A DNA stretch of 64,000 nt from Nephrocerus scutellatus (GCA_947095585.1 OX352761.1:130416277-130480276), one strand, 5' to 3'. Positions 21,886 to 34,189 are shown, numbered from the stretch's first letter. Notes: generated by a model from the letters alone, not told the origin. A program made the numbers and translations.

Positions 21886-24206
21886 TAACTTTTGTTGAGC
21901 TGCGTGCTTCTTGTATACCCCGTCCGTTGTTACAAAACAGTGCGAAACCGTTGTTGCTATGCGGCATGGTTTTCCGTTAGTTTGTCGTTTTTCATTGTGT
22001 TTGTTCTTGTTTTCCTCAGATTCTGTTGTTCCGGAGATTTTCATATACATCCTGACCCCCATGTTGCAATATGTTGGTGGTAGTGTGCATGCTTGCAATA
22101 TGCAAGATAAAGACAAATGCACTCGGAAAAATGCAACAATACAAGGCTCATCTCGTCACATAAGGATTTTCGCAAAAATTTGGCACTGACTACGATAAAG
22201 TTTTTGCACCTGTCGTTCGACAATCGACATTTGCTATATTGCTTTGGCAAAGCCGGCTTGGCTTTACAAAGCAACAGCTTTTATTATTATTATTTTATTA
22301 TTATAATATTATTTTTTTTTCTGTTAGCAAATGAATCACCACTTTTTACAAAAATTTTTATATAACTTGTTTTTGGATAGACATTTTGATAATCAATCCT
22401 CTTCTTGGCTTAGAGCCGGATATTGAGGTTTTTATAAAACTTGCATTAAGACAAGAAGCAGGATGTCTCGCTTTTGTAATTTGTACCTCATACTTTGCTG
22501 ACGAACACGAACTACGAGGGTGGATTGAAAAGGTCGCGGCTTGCCACAACAATAGTTTTATTTCTAAATTGGTACAATTTCCCCTGTTTTACTAAACATT
22601 CCAAGAGTGACTGCAAAGTGTTTCATTTCTGCATTTTTTGTTGAATACCTTAGCATATGCCAGACACGGCGACCTAAAAGACCTATCTGAGCTGACAGAT
22701 AGCTGAGGATGTTGTTTAAGTGAATGCAATCTCTTCAGTGAGGAGAAATAAAATCTCTGAGCCCTCAGCAATCTCGAACACAACTAATGAATACGTTGTT
22801 GTCGTACAGAAAAACAAATGCAAAACTAACGCGCTCGACCGCAGAACTTTTCAAAAAGGAAATCGAACCCGAAAGGCGAAAATCTTTTGTTTAGATTATT
22901 TTGTTGCATGTGTTGTTGTTGTGCTAGTATAAAGAGGGGTAAATCTCCCAAAATATACAGATCTGTTTTCTCTCTACGGTAGAGTCATTTTGAAGGAGGA
23001 AAAAAACTCTGGGGCAGAGTTTTACGAGAAAAAAAAACGACAATAACTTCAAGCTGTTATGAGAAAGGACTGTCAGAACAATTGACAAAGAGAAAAGTAT
23101 ATAGTTGGTGTCAACTTTTTGCGCCGCTTCCGTCACATGCTTTATCTATAAGAACGCGTGTACATATATAATCGATCTGTCAGTTGCATACGACGCCGCA
23201 ACGGATCCTATGGGTGTGCTCCTTCACGTATATGAAAAACTCTGACAGTACTTTCAGAATGAATGAAAATATTGAATTATAGATCCCTACCCTACTCCTC
23301 CGCGCTTTTTTGTAATTTATCATTTTGCAATTTGTTGTCTTTTTTTATTTTTTTTTTTTTAGCAATTTCTTTCTCATTTCGCGTTGTGATTAGGAGAAAA
23401 ATTAGATAGAAAATTGTGGAAAAAGATTGCAAAATGAACAAGTTGCGAGATAAATCAAAGATCGAATCAATTTTCATTCGGTTTTTGATTTATCTCGCGA
23501 ACTACTACGAAACAACCATTTCAAGATAAACAAAATTTATTTCGAATAATGCGAAGTCAGATTTGCGAACCGAATTTTAGCTGTATTTAATTGCCGAGGA
23601 ATAAGGAATTACAACAATTGCACTTCTTCTTTGGAATAAGAAAACCAGCTGTTTTGCTGGTTTTGACTTTCGAATTCCTCGGCAAATTCAAAAGGTCGTG
23701 TAGACTCTATATAAAACTTTTAATTCGGATGTTGAAAACTAGACGGCTTGTGGTGTGTCTGAGCGAGAATATTTTATGTTTTTTTACCGAACAATCAACA
23801 TCAGATTTATTCTAGTACATTTTTGTTTTTAGCTTCGTTGGCTTGTCAAATATCAAATTGTCATGTAAGCCGTGCGTGGAAAATATAAATTTTTGGTTTA
23901 TTAATTTGTTTTTAATTTATAATTACTCCGTATGGCATTTTTGAGTGCTAAGTGGCGTTGTGATAAATTGTGGATTAATAATAGCCAACTTCGATTCCTG
24001 TTTGTTCTCTTCAATCCGTCTCTTTACGTTTAATGTTCCCATTTAATTGCATTTTAATTTTTACAGGGGTTTTCATAAAATTTTTATTTTAATAAAGCTA
24101 ATTAAACACCATTTCTACACTTTTGTTTTCTTTTTTAAGTTTTTGCTTATGTTTAATTAAATTTAAATTAACAGAAATTACTAAATACTAAAATTTTTTT
24201 TCGTAG
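21886..24206. other. TE-derived spacer
   Basis: No exon. Contains a fragment (22231-22275) of the inverted-repeat element found whole at 55560-55738. A stretch at 22800-22930 resembles 30540-30660 (tttgttgcatgtgttgttgt shared). A MITE lies at 23582-23690. The final 350 bases are an AT-rich lead-in to the acceptor at 24206. Confidence 0.45.
23582..23690. mobile_element. MITE with foldback ends (copy 1)
   Basis: Ends ttgccgaggaataaggaatt and gaattcctcggcaa form an inverted repeat. Inside, aaaccagctgttttgctggt is a near-perfect hairpin. A second copy with longer terminal repeats lies at 55782-55911; both are preceded by agctgtattt. Confidence 0.65.
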
Positions 24207-24832
24207 GAGTTCCAAAAAGACGACGTGGGCGTCCCAAATTATATCCAGACCAAGTACATGCACCGAAAAAACTTATGAGTAGACTGGAAGCGTGTGTTGC
24301 AAATGGAGGCGGTCAAATGGTGGTCTATGCTTCCACCACTAAAGGTGGAATGAAAATTCTTTATGAGGGGCACCACTTTAAGTATTCATTCCGTAAGGGG
24401 ACATATTCGCTCTTTCAATGTTGCTATAACGAAAACAATCAGCAATGCCTGGTACGCGTGGTAGTGCATAAAAAACGTGTCTTCCCTTATGACGGTGAGC
24501 ATGTTCACTTCAATCAAGCATTGGACAAGAGTGTCACTTCTATGGTATTCGAACAAGTAGACGATGGTAAGCATTCTGAAATAGGGAATTATGAAAATCC
24601 AGATGGGGAACAAGAAGTGATTGAAGAAACCCCTACTGAGGAGCAACTGTATATTAGTGAAGATGTAGAATTTAAAAAAGTTTCCCCAGCAGAAAACGTA
24701 AAATTTCAAGCCCCTAAAGCTGAAGAAACAGCTAATGTGGACGACGCAACCCTTCTCGAATTTAATCCTGAAGATTTTCGGGAAAAAATAAAAAAACGCT
24801 TACAAAAAGCATTGTTTGGAAAAAAGAAATAA
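24207..24832 (+). CDS. mod(mdg4): mod(mdg4) alternative 3' exon: AT-hook plus FLYWCH variant (A)
   Basis: 207 residues from the acceptor ttttttcgtag. Residues 4-11 read R-R-R-G-R-P-K-L, an AT-hook with an intact R-G-R-P core, so this isoform should have a minor-groove contact as well as a finger. The finger is a variant: T-K-G-G-M-K-I-L-Y-E-G-H-H-F, then F69-Q-C71 where W-x-C is expected, C80, H98-V-H100. A long acidic linker follows, and the C-terminus carries F-N-P-E-D-F-R-E-K-I-K-K-R-L-Q-K-A-L, conserved in the next two paralogues and probably a helix. Confidence 0.87.
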
Positions 24833-25281
24833 TTTGATTGTTCCCAAAGTGGCATAAGAGAAAAGTGGTCAGAATTTTTAAAATAAAAAATACCAATACG
24901 AACAGATATAGAAAACAATATTTAAAAAGTGGAAAAAATATGTTTTTTGTTTTGTAATTTTTTGAATCTATAACTTTTATTTTTACATTTGTGTAAAATA
25001 CACATATTTACTTTATTAATATTTCTTACAATTTTTAACATAGTTTTACAATTTCTGAGTGCTGTAAAGTGCGATAAATTCTTTATTGATAATAAATCAT
25101 ATCCAATTTCAGCTAATATCGCTACATATGCATTCTTATTCTTACAGAAATTTTAAAAAAATTATATTCTAAATAAAGGCAAATAAGCTTAATTTCTTTA
25201 ATCCGTTGGATAACTTAGATTTACTTAAATTTCCTCTACAAAAATGACTAATCGATTAACTTTAAAAATATTTTTTCGTAG

Positions 25282-25934
25282 GAATTCAAAAATTTCGTAA
25301 ACGTGGGCGTGGACGTGCCATATTTTGTCCATACCAACCACGACCGGAAAAGCTTAGGAATAAACTAGCCAAATCTGTTGCAAATCAAAATGGCCAAAAG
25401 GTGGTCTACGCTTCCACCACCAAGGGTGGAATGAAAATTCTTTATGAAGGGCATCACTTTAAGTATTCCTACCGTACAGAACTGTTTACACTTTTTCAAT
25501 GTTGCTATCGCGAAAACCATCAGCAATGCATGGTACGCGTGGTAGAATATCAGAAACGTGTCTACCCTTTCGAAGGTGATCATTTACACTCTAAGCAGGC
25601 ATTCGACAAGAGTGTCACTTCTCTAGTATTCGAACAATGGGATGAACATGATGGAAATTACAAAGATACAGAGAAATATGAAAATCCTGATGATAAGGAA
25701 TCGGTTAAAGAAACTCCTACAAAAGAGCAACTGCATTTTAGTGAAGATATAGAAATCCTAGCAGAAAAAGTGAAATTTCATGCCAAACACGAGAAAACAA
25801 CAGAAACTTCCGTCATCCACAAACAACCTTTTGAATTGAACCCTGAAGATTTTAGAGAAAAAATAAAAAAACGGTTACAAAAAGCACTGTTGGAAAAAAA
25901 GCCCAAAAGCATAGAGAGAAATCAACAGATATAG
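25282..25934 (+). CDS. mod(mdg4): mod(mdg4) alternative 3' exon: AT-hook-like plus FLYWCH variant (B)
   Basis: 216 residues from the acceptor tttttcgtag. The basic start K-R-G-R-G-R-A has lost the Pro of the AT-hook core, so DNA contact by it may be weaker. Finger: F71-Q-C73, C82, H100-L-H102. Acidic linker, then L-N-P-E-D-F-R-E-K-I-K-K-R-L and a longer basic end. Tandem paralogue of the units at 24207 and 27232, about 1.1 kb after the first, with similar AT-rich spacers. Confidence 0.87.
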
Positions 25935-26223
25935 AAAAACTTTTATTCTTCATTTGTGTGAAATATTTTTATTTATATCTTTTACAATTTACAATTGTAG
26001 AACATTTTCTGAGTGCTTTAAAGTTTTGTAAATTCTTGATTAATAAAAAATTCAGCTTATATCGTTATATATTCATTCTTATTCATACAGAGATTTTCAA
26101 AACAACTGTATTTTAAATAAATCCAAATAAACTTAATCTCTTCAATATGTTTTTAGCTTAGACTAACTTAAATTTCCACGAAAAATTACTAACCGATTAA
26201 GTTTAAAAAATATTTTTTCATAG

Positions 26224-26850
26224 GAATTCCAAAATTTCTTAAACGTGGGTGTGCCTAATATTGTCCATACCCAACAGGACTGGAAAAGCTTATTATTATG
26301 AGTAAACTAGACACATCTGTTGCAAATCAAAATGGCCAAAAGGTTGTCTACGCTTCCACCACCAAGGTTGGAATGAAAATTCTTTATGAAGGCCATCACT
26401 TTAAATATTCCTACTGTAAATAAATGTTTACACTCTTTTAATGTTGCTATCGCGAAAGCCATCAGCAATGCATGCATGGTACGCGTAGTAGTGCATAAGA
26501 AACGTGTCTACCCTTTCGAAGGTGAGAATGTACACTCTAATCAGGCATTGGACAAGAGTGTCACGGTATTCGAACAATTGGACGAAGATGTGAGTAAGCT
26601 TCATGATGTAGTCAAATATGAAATTCCCGATGGTGAAGAGGAATTTGTTTGAAGAAACTTCTACTTAAGAGCAACTGCATTTTAGTGAAGATATAGAAAT
26701 CCCAGCAGAAAAAGTGGAAATCATGCCAAACAGGGGAAAACAACAGAAACTTCCGACATCCACGAACAACCTTTTGTATTGAACTCCGAGGAATTGAGGG
26801 AAAAAATAAAAAAACGCTTACAAAAAGCATTGTTTGGAAAAAAGAAAAAA
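26224..26850 (+). pseudogene. dead copy of the AT-hook/FLYWCH exon
   Basis: The acceptor (ttttttcatag) and the first codons (I-P-K-F-L-K-R-G-C-A) are kept. A stop then falls at codon 11, and more stops and deletions follow (one after the Y-S-Y-C block near 26419, another after F-V near 26650). The C-terminal helix region is still readable in part. High identity to the unit at 25282 shows it arose by tandem duplication and then decayed. Confidence 0.85.
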
Positions 26851-27231
26851 TTTAATAGTTGCCAATTGCATTGTCAATGATTAGTGACCACAGAAGTAAA
26901 GAGAAATAAACAGATATAAAAAAACAATATTAGAATGAAAAAAAAAATGTTTTTTTTATCTGTATAGCCATTATTTTTTCATTTGTGTGAAATATTATAT
27001 GTCTTTTACGATATACAATTGTAGAACAATTTTAGAGTGGTGTAAAGAGTGATAAATTCTTGATTGATAATAAATCATACCCAGATTCAGCTTATATTCC
27101 TATTTTACAGAGTTTTTCTTAAAAAAATCGAAATAAAACAAAAAATAAAGTATTTAGTGTAGATTTAAGCCAATTCTCATAAACTAATTACTAATGCTTA
27201 CACAACTTAATAATATATTTTCTTTCCGTAG

Positions 27232-27866
27232 GAGTTCCAAAAAATCGTAAACGTGGGCGTCCCAAATTACATCCAGCCCAACCACGGCCGGAAAAGCTTA
27301 GGAATAAACTGGAAGCATGCGTTGCAAATGGAGACGGTCAACTGGTGGCCTATGTTTCCACCACTAAAGGTGGAATGAAAATTCTTTATGAAGGGCACCA
27401 CTTTAAGTATTCATTCCGTAAAGGGGAGTTTTTACTCTTTCAATGTTGCTATCACGAAAACGGACAGCAATGCATGGTACGCGTAGTATTGTATCTGAAA
27501 CGTGTCTACCCTTTCGATGGTGAGCATTTACACTCTAATCAGGCATTGGACAGGAGTGTCACTTCTATGCTATTCGAACAATTTGACGAAGATGAGAATA
27601 AGCATCATGATATAGTCAAGTGTGAAATTCCCGATGGAGAGGAGGAATTTTTTGAAGAAAGTCCCACTGAACAGCAATTGTATTTTACTGGAGATTTATT
27701 TAAATCTATATCCTCAGATAAAAAAGTAAAACATCATGCCATACATCAAGAAATAACAGAAACATCCGATATCCACAAACAACCTCTTGTATTTAACCCT
27801 GAAGATTTTAGGGAAAAAATAAAAAAACGCTTACAAGAAGCACTGTTAGAAAAACATGTCAACTAA
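27232..27866 (+). CDS. mod(mdg4): mod(mdg4) alternative 3' exon: AT-hook plus FLYWCH variant (C)
   Basis: 210 residues from the acceptor ttctttccgtag. R-K-R-G-R-P-K-L at residues 5-12 is an intact AT-hook. Finger: F69-Q-C71, C80, H98-L-H100. Acidic middle with two Glu-rich runs, then F-N-P-E-D-F-R-E-K-I-K-K-R-L-Q-E-A-L. Closest in its first 60 residues to the unit at 24207, yet it lies beyond the dead copy, so the order of duplications is not simply stepwise. Confidence 0.87.
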
Positions 27867-28612
27867 CATTAAAACGTTTAAAACGAGTGTTGTGCGCAGT
27901 AGTTTGCTTTGATCTGAAACAAATTGCAAACTAGCGTTGGATTAATTTTTTGTCAATGTTCATCCAGTTCTGTGTTTAAAGTTTCAAGTCTCTAGCTCAA
28001 TGGGTAGTTAGTTTAAAAACAATTACAAAATCCCACCCGCACAGACAGACATACATGAAAGTGAGCTAATAAAAACGTTTTAAAAATAAATAATTTGGTA
28101 GTTTCCAAAGGCATGGGAAAAAATGTCAGAATTTAAAGAAAATGTTATGTAGAACTTAATGGAATCAGCTAAAAAAAAGTAACACAAAAAAAGAATCTGT
28201 TTTCATTTCTTTGTCATAGCGCTCTAGTAATTTGTATTCCGAACGCAATTTTTGACTGTTGGAGTCAAGAAATATATTCAAAATCCACATCTATTGTTCT
28301 AAAGAAACAATAAAAGAACGAAAAATACGTCTTTCCATTGAAATTCACTACATTCAATAAGATATAAAATTGATGAGATTATTCATCCTTTAAAAGTTTA
28401 AAATGGAATCTTTGCAATAACCAGAGTAAAATGTATCTTAAAATTAAATTGAAAAGCTTAATAATGTTCCCATAACTTTGCAATAAATAAATGTTTCAAT
28501 TAAAAACTAATATTTTTATTTAAAAGCCTTATTGCATTGATATTTGACTATTTTTTGTTGATCTAAAATACAGAAACCATTTAATTTACACACTAATATT
28601 GTTATTTTTCAG
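27867..28612. other. spacer, nothing recognised
   Basis: AT-rich, no open frame in the shared phase on either strand, no repeat match noticed apart from simple A/T runs. Ends in the pyrimidine tract gttatttttcag of the next exon. Confidence 0.4.
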
Positions 28613-28998
28613 GTGTTCAACATGTTCCCAACTGTGGCTCACAGCTGTTCATCATAAGTCGCAAAGGAGGTACACTTTTAGCCATTAACGACTTTGTTTA
28701 TCGTTCCAACCTTAAGCGCTTTGGTCGGAATGGTGATAAAATCTATTGGGAATGCATACACAATCGGTCTAAAAAATGTCGAAGTCGTTTAAAGACAATC
28801 GGCGATGACTTGTATGTAACAAATGGTAATGTGTGGTCAACTTTGTCTATAAATATATACATATTTAAAAAAAAAAAATATTTTCTTTTATTAGATATTC
28901 ACAACCACACTGGCGATGGTCACCGAATTGATCTTGCTCGTAGAGCAGGAATGCTAATGTTTAAAAAGTTCAGTGCCATTGGACAAATGAATAAATGA
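28613..28998 (+). CDS. mod(mdg4): mod(mdg4) alternative 3' FLYWCH exon pair with internal intron
   Basis: Exons 28613-28825 and 28895-28998 are separated by a 69-base intron (ggtaatgt...ttttattag). Joined, they give 104 residues. The intron falls inside the finger, one residue before the HxH: W45-E-C47, C55 with R-S-R lie in the first exon and H73-N-H75 in the second. Reading straight through the intron would lose the HxH in this frame, so splicing is needed. This intron position differs from that of the exon pairs at 43937 and 44698. Confidence 0.85.
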
Positions 28999-29936
28999 TC
29001 AAGAATTGTCTCAAGACGTTTATCTACTTTATAATTTTTAGAATTTTAAGTTTTAATACATAACAAAATAGTAGTGGAATAATCATCGTTCAGATGATTA
29101 AAATAAATTAAAGCATGTACAGTTTCCCAAAGACTTGTAGATAACATAAGTTGGGAACGATACAAATCACGTGTGGCTATCTCGAAATTAACCACTTTTT
29201 AGATCCTTTAATAACCATTAGACACATAGAAATTTATTTTTTTTAAATAATGAAATCTCTAGGAAAATAGAACTAGAAATTAAATTCATAAAAAAATATG
29301 CGTAAAAAACACAGGAAACATATTTTTTTGCTGTCGTCTTAGACAACTAGAAATAGACAGTAAAATGTTAAACTAACTAATGATGTCGCACGGACAATTA
29401 TTATCTATCTTTTGGAATTCCATTTACTGGGACGGTATTGGTAGTTAACCAAGAGAAGTTCTGAGATGTATATGTGAATTAGATGTGTTTTAATAAACTT
29501 TTAAGTATTAGGAGGGTTTTTAAGTCCATATACAGTTAGTGTTGAACGTACAGACTGATTCCAGTGATTTCAGAGCAGCTTGGCTATCCAGGAATATACG
29601 GATATCCTTAGCGGAAATGATGTTTCTCTTCAGCCAAGATAGGCTTCACTGAACGCGGCTGAGATAAGCCTAAAAAACACTACAATGATTTGGAAGAATA
29701 AAAGGCTAAGGTTTACCTTTTCTGAAAAAACACAGCCGACTCCGTCATCAGTTTTTGACCCTGTCTGCGTAAAAATCAATATGTCCATCTTCCTGGTAAG
29801 AGTCCTCTTCACAGAATGATCTGTAGGGGACGGTAACCTGGAAGTTTTTGTTTAAATGGAGTTGCGGAGTGGTATAGTCTATGTTGTCTGGGTTCCTGAC
29901 TTAAGTCAGATAGATCAAGGTGATTAGTGCTACAGG
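28999..29936. other. spacer with LINE scrap
   Basis: No exon. Around 29590-29640 the text gatatccttagcgga, then gtttctcttcagccaaga, repeats at 34205-34245, so it belongs to the same decayed element. Confidence 0.45.
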
Positions 29937-30160
29937 ATACTTCGCTAGATCAAGGTTTCAAAAGAGTCTGTGTGACCAGTATTCTGATTGGTAAAAAAGA
30001 ATACTTCGCTAGATCACGGTTTCCGAATATTCCGTGGGTCCAGTAATCTGATTAGTAAAAAAGAATAATTTGTTAGATCAAGGTTTCAGAATATTCCGTG
30101 GGTCCAGTAGTGAAAAAGAATACTATGCAAGATCTGATCTGATTCTGATTAGTAAAATAG
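29937..30160. repeat. tandem repeat of about 63 bases
   Basis: Three successive copies start with aatacttcgctagatcaaggttt (variants), continue with attccgtgggtccagta, and end tgattagtaaaaaag; a shortened fourth copy follows at about 30118. Confidence 0.75.
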
Positions 30161-32149
30161 GATAGGTTTAAATTGTAATTGCTTCGCTGTGTTGTTTTTG
30201 CTTCATATTGAGGTATCCTTGCTGTATGCTAAAAGTAAACTACATTGTTTTTGCCGTTTTATGCTCCTGATCGATTTTGTAGTAAAGTTCATTGCACTCG
30301 GCAGCTGGCTTGTTGGCCCAGTTAGTCTCAGCATAAGTTTGAGATCGTTGACTATGTTTAGGTTTCCTTTTGTGAAATGTCCGTCTAGGCACTCAAATGT
30401 GTGTAGATTTAACCGACTCGTGTTGTCACTTGCCGCACTTACACACAGTTATGAGTCGTATCGACAAAGGAAGTATTTGGCTTGCGAATTGGCAACTCCA
30501 AAAGTAATGTCGTGTTTTTTTTGTTTTAGCAATCTGCGGTCGATCGTAGATTTTTTCTCGAAATAACGAACACGAACGCCGAGAATCTTTTGTTTACATT
30601 GTTTTGTTGCATGTGTTGTTGTTGCAGTGTCGAACCTGCTTTCGCGCCAAATTGTCATTGAGTGTGTTTGGATTTTGAAGCATAACCGGCATCATAGAGC
30701 TGTCATTATGACAACTCTATGATACCCATCGTTAGAACTACCCAATACGCTGCCACCATTTATTCTAATATCAACCAACTTGAGTAATTTTTTACCAAAG
30801 TTATTCTAAAGTTATACTCCGAATCTATTTATGGATGTGCTTATTTATATTAATTTATTTTATAATACATTAATTTATATTAATTATTATTATTATTGAG
30901 TACATACAATAACATCGTTTGTCGTATAAAGAGTAGCTTAAAATTTAAAATGTAATTTAAATTTCTTTTTTGGGCAGAAATTTTCTGGATCATGTTAAAT
31001 AACAACTCATAAAGAATTTTAAATTATTTATGAAACTGCAGTTCACCGAACCGCTATACGCAAAATGCGCGCAATTAGATACATTGAGTTGAATGAATTG
31101 TTTATTAGACGTTCTAATCTTTTGTGAAGAAATGGCTCACTTAATTAAAAAACTTATGTATTTAGTGCTGACATAAAGATGGCACTTTACTTTTCGAAAG
31201 TCAGTTGTCAGAACACGCCATACTCTATCTAGTACATTTTCGTAAGTTTATTTTTTCTTTCACCAGCCCTGTAAAATAAATTTTTTCGCCGCATTTTTGC
31301 TCTGCTTGACACTACATAGTTTTTTCTCGGGTTTTGTCTTCGATTTTCGAAAAAAATATTTTTATTTTGTGCGTGAGAAAGTACTCCGATATAAGATATA
31401 ATATTAAATTCTTAAATCTGTTAATTAAATTTTACAATAAACTATTTTTGTGAAGGGTGTAAAATAGCAATTGAAGGAAAATAAGAGTGATTTGCAGAAA
31501 AATGATTAAAAATGGCTGTGTAAAGTGATATTCTGTGTTTAGTAAATGGCAGTAATTTTATGCGTCTGTTTTTATAATGGTAGCTTTTTGTGCAGTTGAG
31601 TTGGTTATGTGATTATCATTTGATTTAATTAATTCGGTATGCGATATACTTTAGTTCTATCTAAATTGCAAAAAGTTAAAAATAAATTTATCGTTTTTTT
31701 ATAATGGTAGTTTTTTATTTGCTTCGAAAAAACGTGTTCAATATAATTGCGAGGGAAACGTGTATGTAGTCTTTTTGAGTTTTAATATAATGACCGTTCT
31801 TGGTGACAACAAAAAAGTTCATTATTTTCCAATATGACTACAATGAAGAGGTCTTAAATATACAAAATGATAATAAATGAGAAGAAAATGGTAGACTTTC
31901 GGGAAAGAAACGTAATTTTTGGTAAGCTAAATCTTGTTTAATTTTTTAATTAAAGTATTTTTGGGTGACTAACTACTGACTTTACCAACCCTTTATACCT
32001 ATGCTTCTTGATTCTCATTTACCTGCAAATAATGTACAAAACAGAGATTTGCAAACAAATGCAAATTGAAACTCACGCGTAGCTTCCTATGGCCAGTTAA
32101 AATCATACCCAAAGCAATATTTGCAAAAATTTACTCCAAATAAATACTC
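30161..32149. other. TE-derived spacer
   Basis: About 2 kb without a supported gene. The 30540-30660 stretch resembles 22800-22930. A 125-codon plus-strand frame at 30189-30566 has no recognisable domain and continues into repeat sequence. The last 1.3 kb is AT-rich. Confidence 0.4.
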
Positions 32150-33070
32150 GTGAGTAATAAAACAACACGTGCCTATCTTAAAAGGTCTTTCACAAAAAGA
32201 AAACTGGTTAATCTAGGACCTATCGCCATGAAAGGCACCATTTTAAACTATTCCAGTGAGGTCAAATATCTTGGCGTCATCCTCGATAAACAGCTTAACT
32301 GCAACACTCATACCAAGTCCGCCATCGAACGCGCCACTAGGGCTATGTGGGCCAGTAGATGCCTTTACGGCAGAACTTCGGTTTTAAGCAAAAAAATGAT
32401 GTACTGTATACAATGATGGTGAGGCCCATTATTACGTACGCGGCTATTGTTTGGTGGCCAAAAGTTCTTGAACGGACAACGGAAACTAAGCTTCAGAAGC
32501 TAAAAGAATTGCCTGTCTCGGTATCACAAGTGCTATGCGTACCTGCCCTATTGCAGCATTAGAATTTTTCTGGACCCAATTCCCGAAAGGGAGATGTTTT
32601 CGACAATTCCCGATATCATCGTTAGGGATTACTGTTTCGGAAGGTTATTTGAGGTAGAAATATTAGACCGTGCAATCTGGTCTTAAGGTGTTCCATGCAC
32701 TGGAACTTGAAGGTCTGGTCTGGTTTACATATAGATCGAAGATGGAATCTGAAGTTTGAGCTGACGTCTCGATACCTAGCTATGGGAAAGTGTCCCACGG
32801 CTTTTCAGGTGGAACTCCATGCCATTAGTAAAAAGGGATTAAGTGCGCTAAAATATATATCTTTTTAGCCTTAAAGTCAAACTTAATGGACTCTAAATTC
32901 GGAAATTGGGAAATCAATCTTCGTCTGCCCCATTAGGAAAATGTCGGGAGGATGAGGCAATCCAAAGAATAAATCACGTCCTTTTCTACAAGGAAATCCT
33001 CAATCTAGGCAAGGATAGCATCAGGAAGCTAGTGAGCTTTCTTACAGGCCTTGCGACTCCACCTTAACAA
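32150..33070 (+). mobile_element. LINE ORF2 remnant (post-RT region)
   Basis: Readable blocks include V-K-Y-L-G-V-I-L-D-K-Q-L-N, A-T-R-A-M-W-A-S-R, and M-M-V-R-P-I-I-T-Y-A-A-I-V-W-W, the region after the reverse transcriptase palm, then degraded RNase H-like sequence. A closely related copy lies in the Snx3 intron at 57900-59760. Confidence 0.82.
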
Positions 33071-33229
33071 AGTGATCGGAGGATAACGTATCATCCGAGA
33101 AAATTCTCTGTGAATGCTTTACAGCGGTTATGGATATATATGGTATTTTCTATAAAGGCAGCAGACTTGAGAAACTCTGACTTCTCTACTTGAAATGAAT
33201 GGATACACTTTAAAAGCATCATGGAAATG

Positions 33230-33840
33230 GAAATGAAAATGGAATGAAATGGGAGGGTCGGAATGTATTAAGATGTATTAAATGTTTGGGTTTTAACCAC
33301 ACATCGACGCACTGTAAGCAAGTGGACCAAATATGTGCCAAATGTACTGCTTCTGGGCACGTATTAATTGTATAAGTTCTAAAGAGAATCTTAAGCTGGA
33401 TGAAATATCCATTGATCATGATTGTAGAGATAAGAGCTAAAGAATCAATTACCATGGCTAATAATTTACTTAACGCACAAGTTGATTTTCATTTTACTAC
33501 TCCTTATTCTACTGATTTCATTAATTGTCTTTGTATATACCACTCAGGTCACAGGTCGTTATTTGGGTTTTCTATAATTTACCAGAATATACGTAGTTTA
33601 ACAAAGAAGTTTGACACTTTTTTTTGCCCTTCTTACATCTCTTAATCATTTACCTGATCTTTCTGAAATTTGGATTTTTGATTTTGAAACTTCGGACTTT
33701 CAAGTACGGGTGGTGTTGCAGTTTTCTATAGAAGTGACATGGTGTGTAATATTGAAAAATGTGTTCTAACTAGTGCTGATTTAATCTCGGCTTCTTCCGA
33801 AGTTTCCGGTGTTCGTTACTGCATAACTTGTGTTTATAAT
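33230..33840 (+). mobile_element. LINE ORF1 zinc-knuckle and endonuclease start remnant
   Basis: At 33270-33360 the reading R-C-I-K-C-L-G-F-N-H-T-S-T-H-C is a C-x2-C-x4-H-x4-C knuckle, followed by a second one starting I-C-A-K-C. Downstream I-I-Y-Q-N-I-R-S-L and L-S-E-I-W-I mark the beginning of an endonuclease domain. The two pieces lie closer together than in an intact element. Confidence 0.72.
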
Positions 33841-34113
33841 AATATTTGGCACGGCGGTCCAAGGCTTGCTTCTCGCAACCATTTGTGTTGAGCATGTATA
33901 TTTGTGCACACAAATGGAGGGGACCTACAATTTAATGCCGGATCCGAACGGCGAATTGAGAACCATTCCGTGACAAGTTATTACTCTCGGAACGTTTGTC
34001 ACCCATTCGCGAGAGGTGGGACACCGTGAAAAATACTTTTGGTGTTACTGGGATTCGAACCACTAACCCCCTGCTCAGAAGTTCATGCTCTTATCCACAG
34101 AGCCACGGCGCCC
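33838..34113 (-). mobile_element. tRNA-derived SINE
   Basis: Read on the minus strand from 34113, an A-box-like tggctctgtgg and a perfect B-box ggttcgaatcc start exactly 44 bases apart, the tRNA spacing. The expected acceptor and T stems do not pair, so it is not a tRNA gene. A 170-base body follows and ends with an ATT-type tail near 33838. The body matches 37228-37360, and the tail end matches 10905-10970, in the same orientation. Confidence 0.75.
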
Positions 34114-34189
34114 ACAACTGGTGTTTATAGGCTATGTAAATGCACAGTTCATTTATTTTCTGCATACTAAGCCTACTCAGCACTTGGCT

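Noticed and set aside
30189..30566. 125-codon plus-strand frame with hydrophobic start
   Set aside because: Continues into sequence repeated at 22800-22930, no domain; more likely repeat DNA.
34041..34113. tRNA gene on the minus strand
   Set aside because: A and B boxes are tRNA-like, but the acceptor and T stems do not pair and a SINE body follows.
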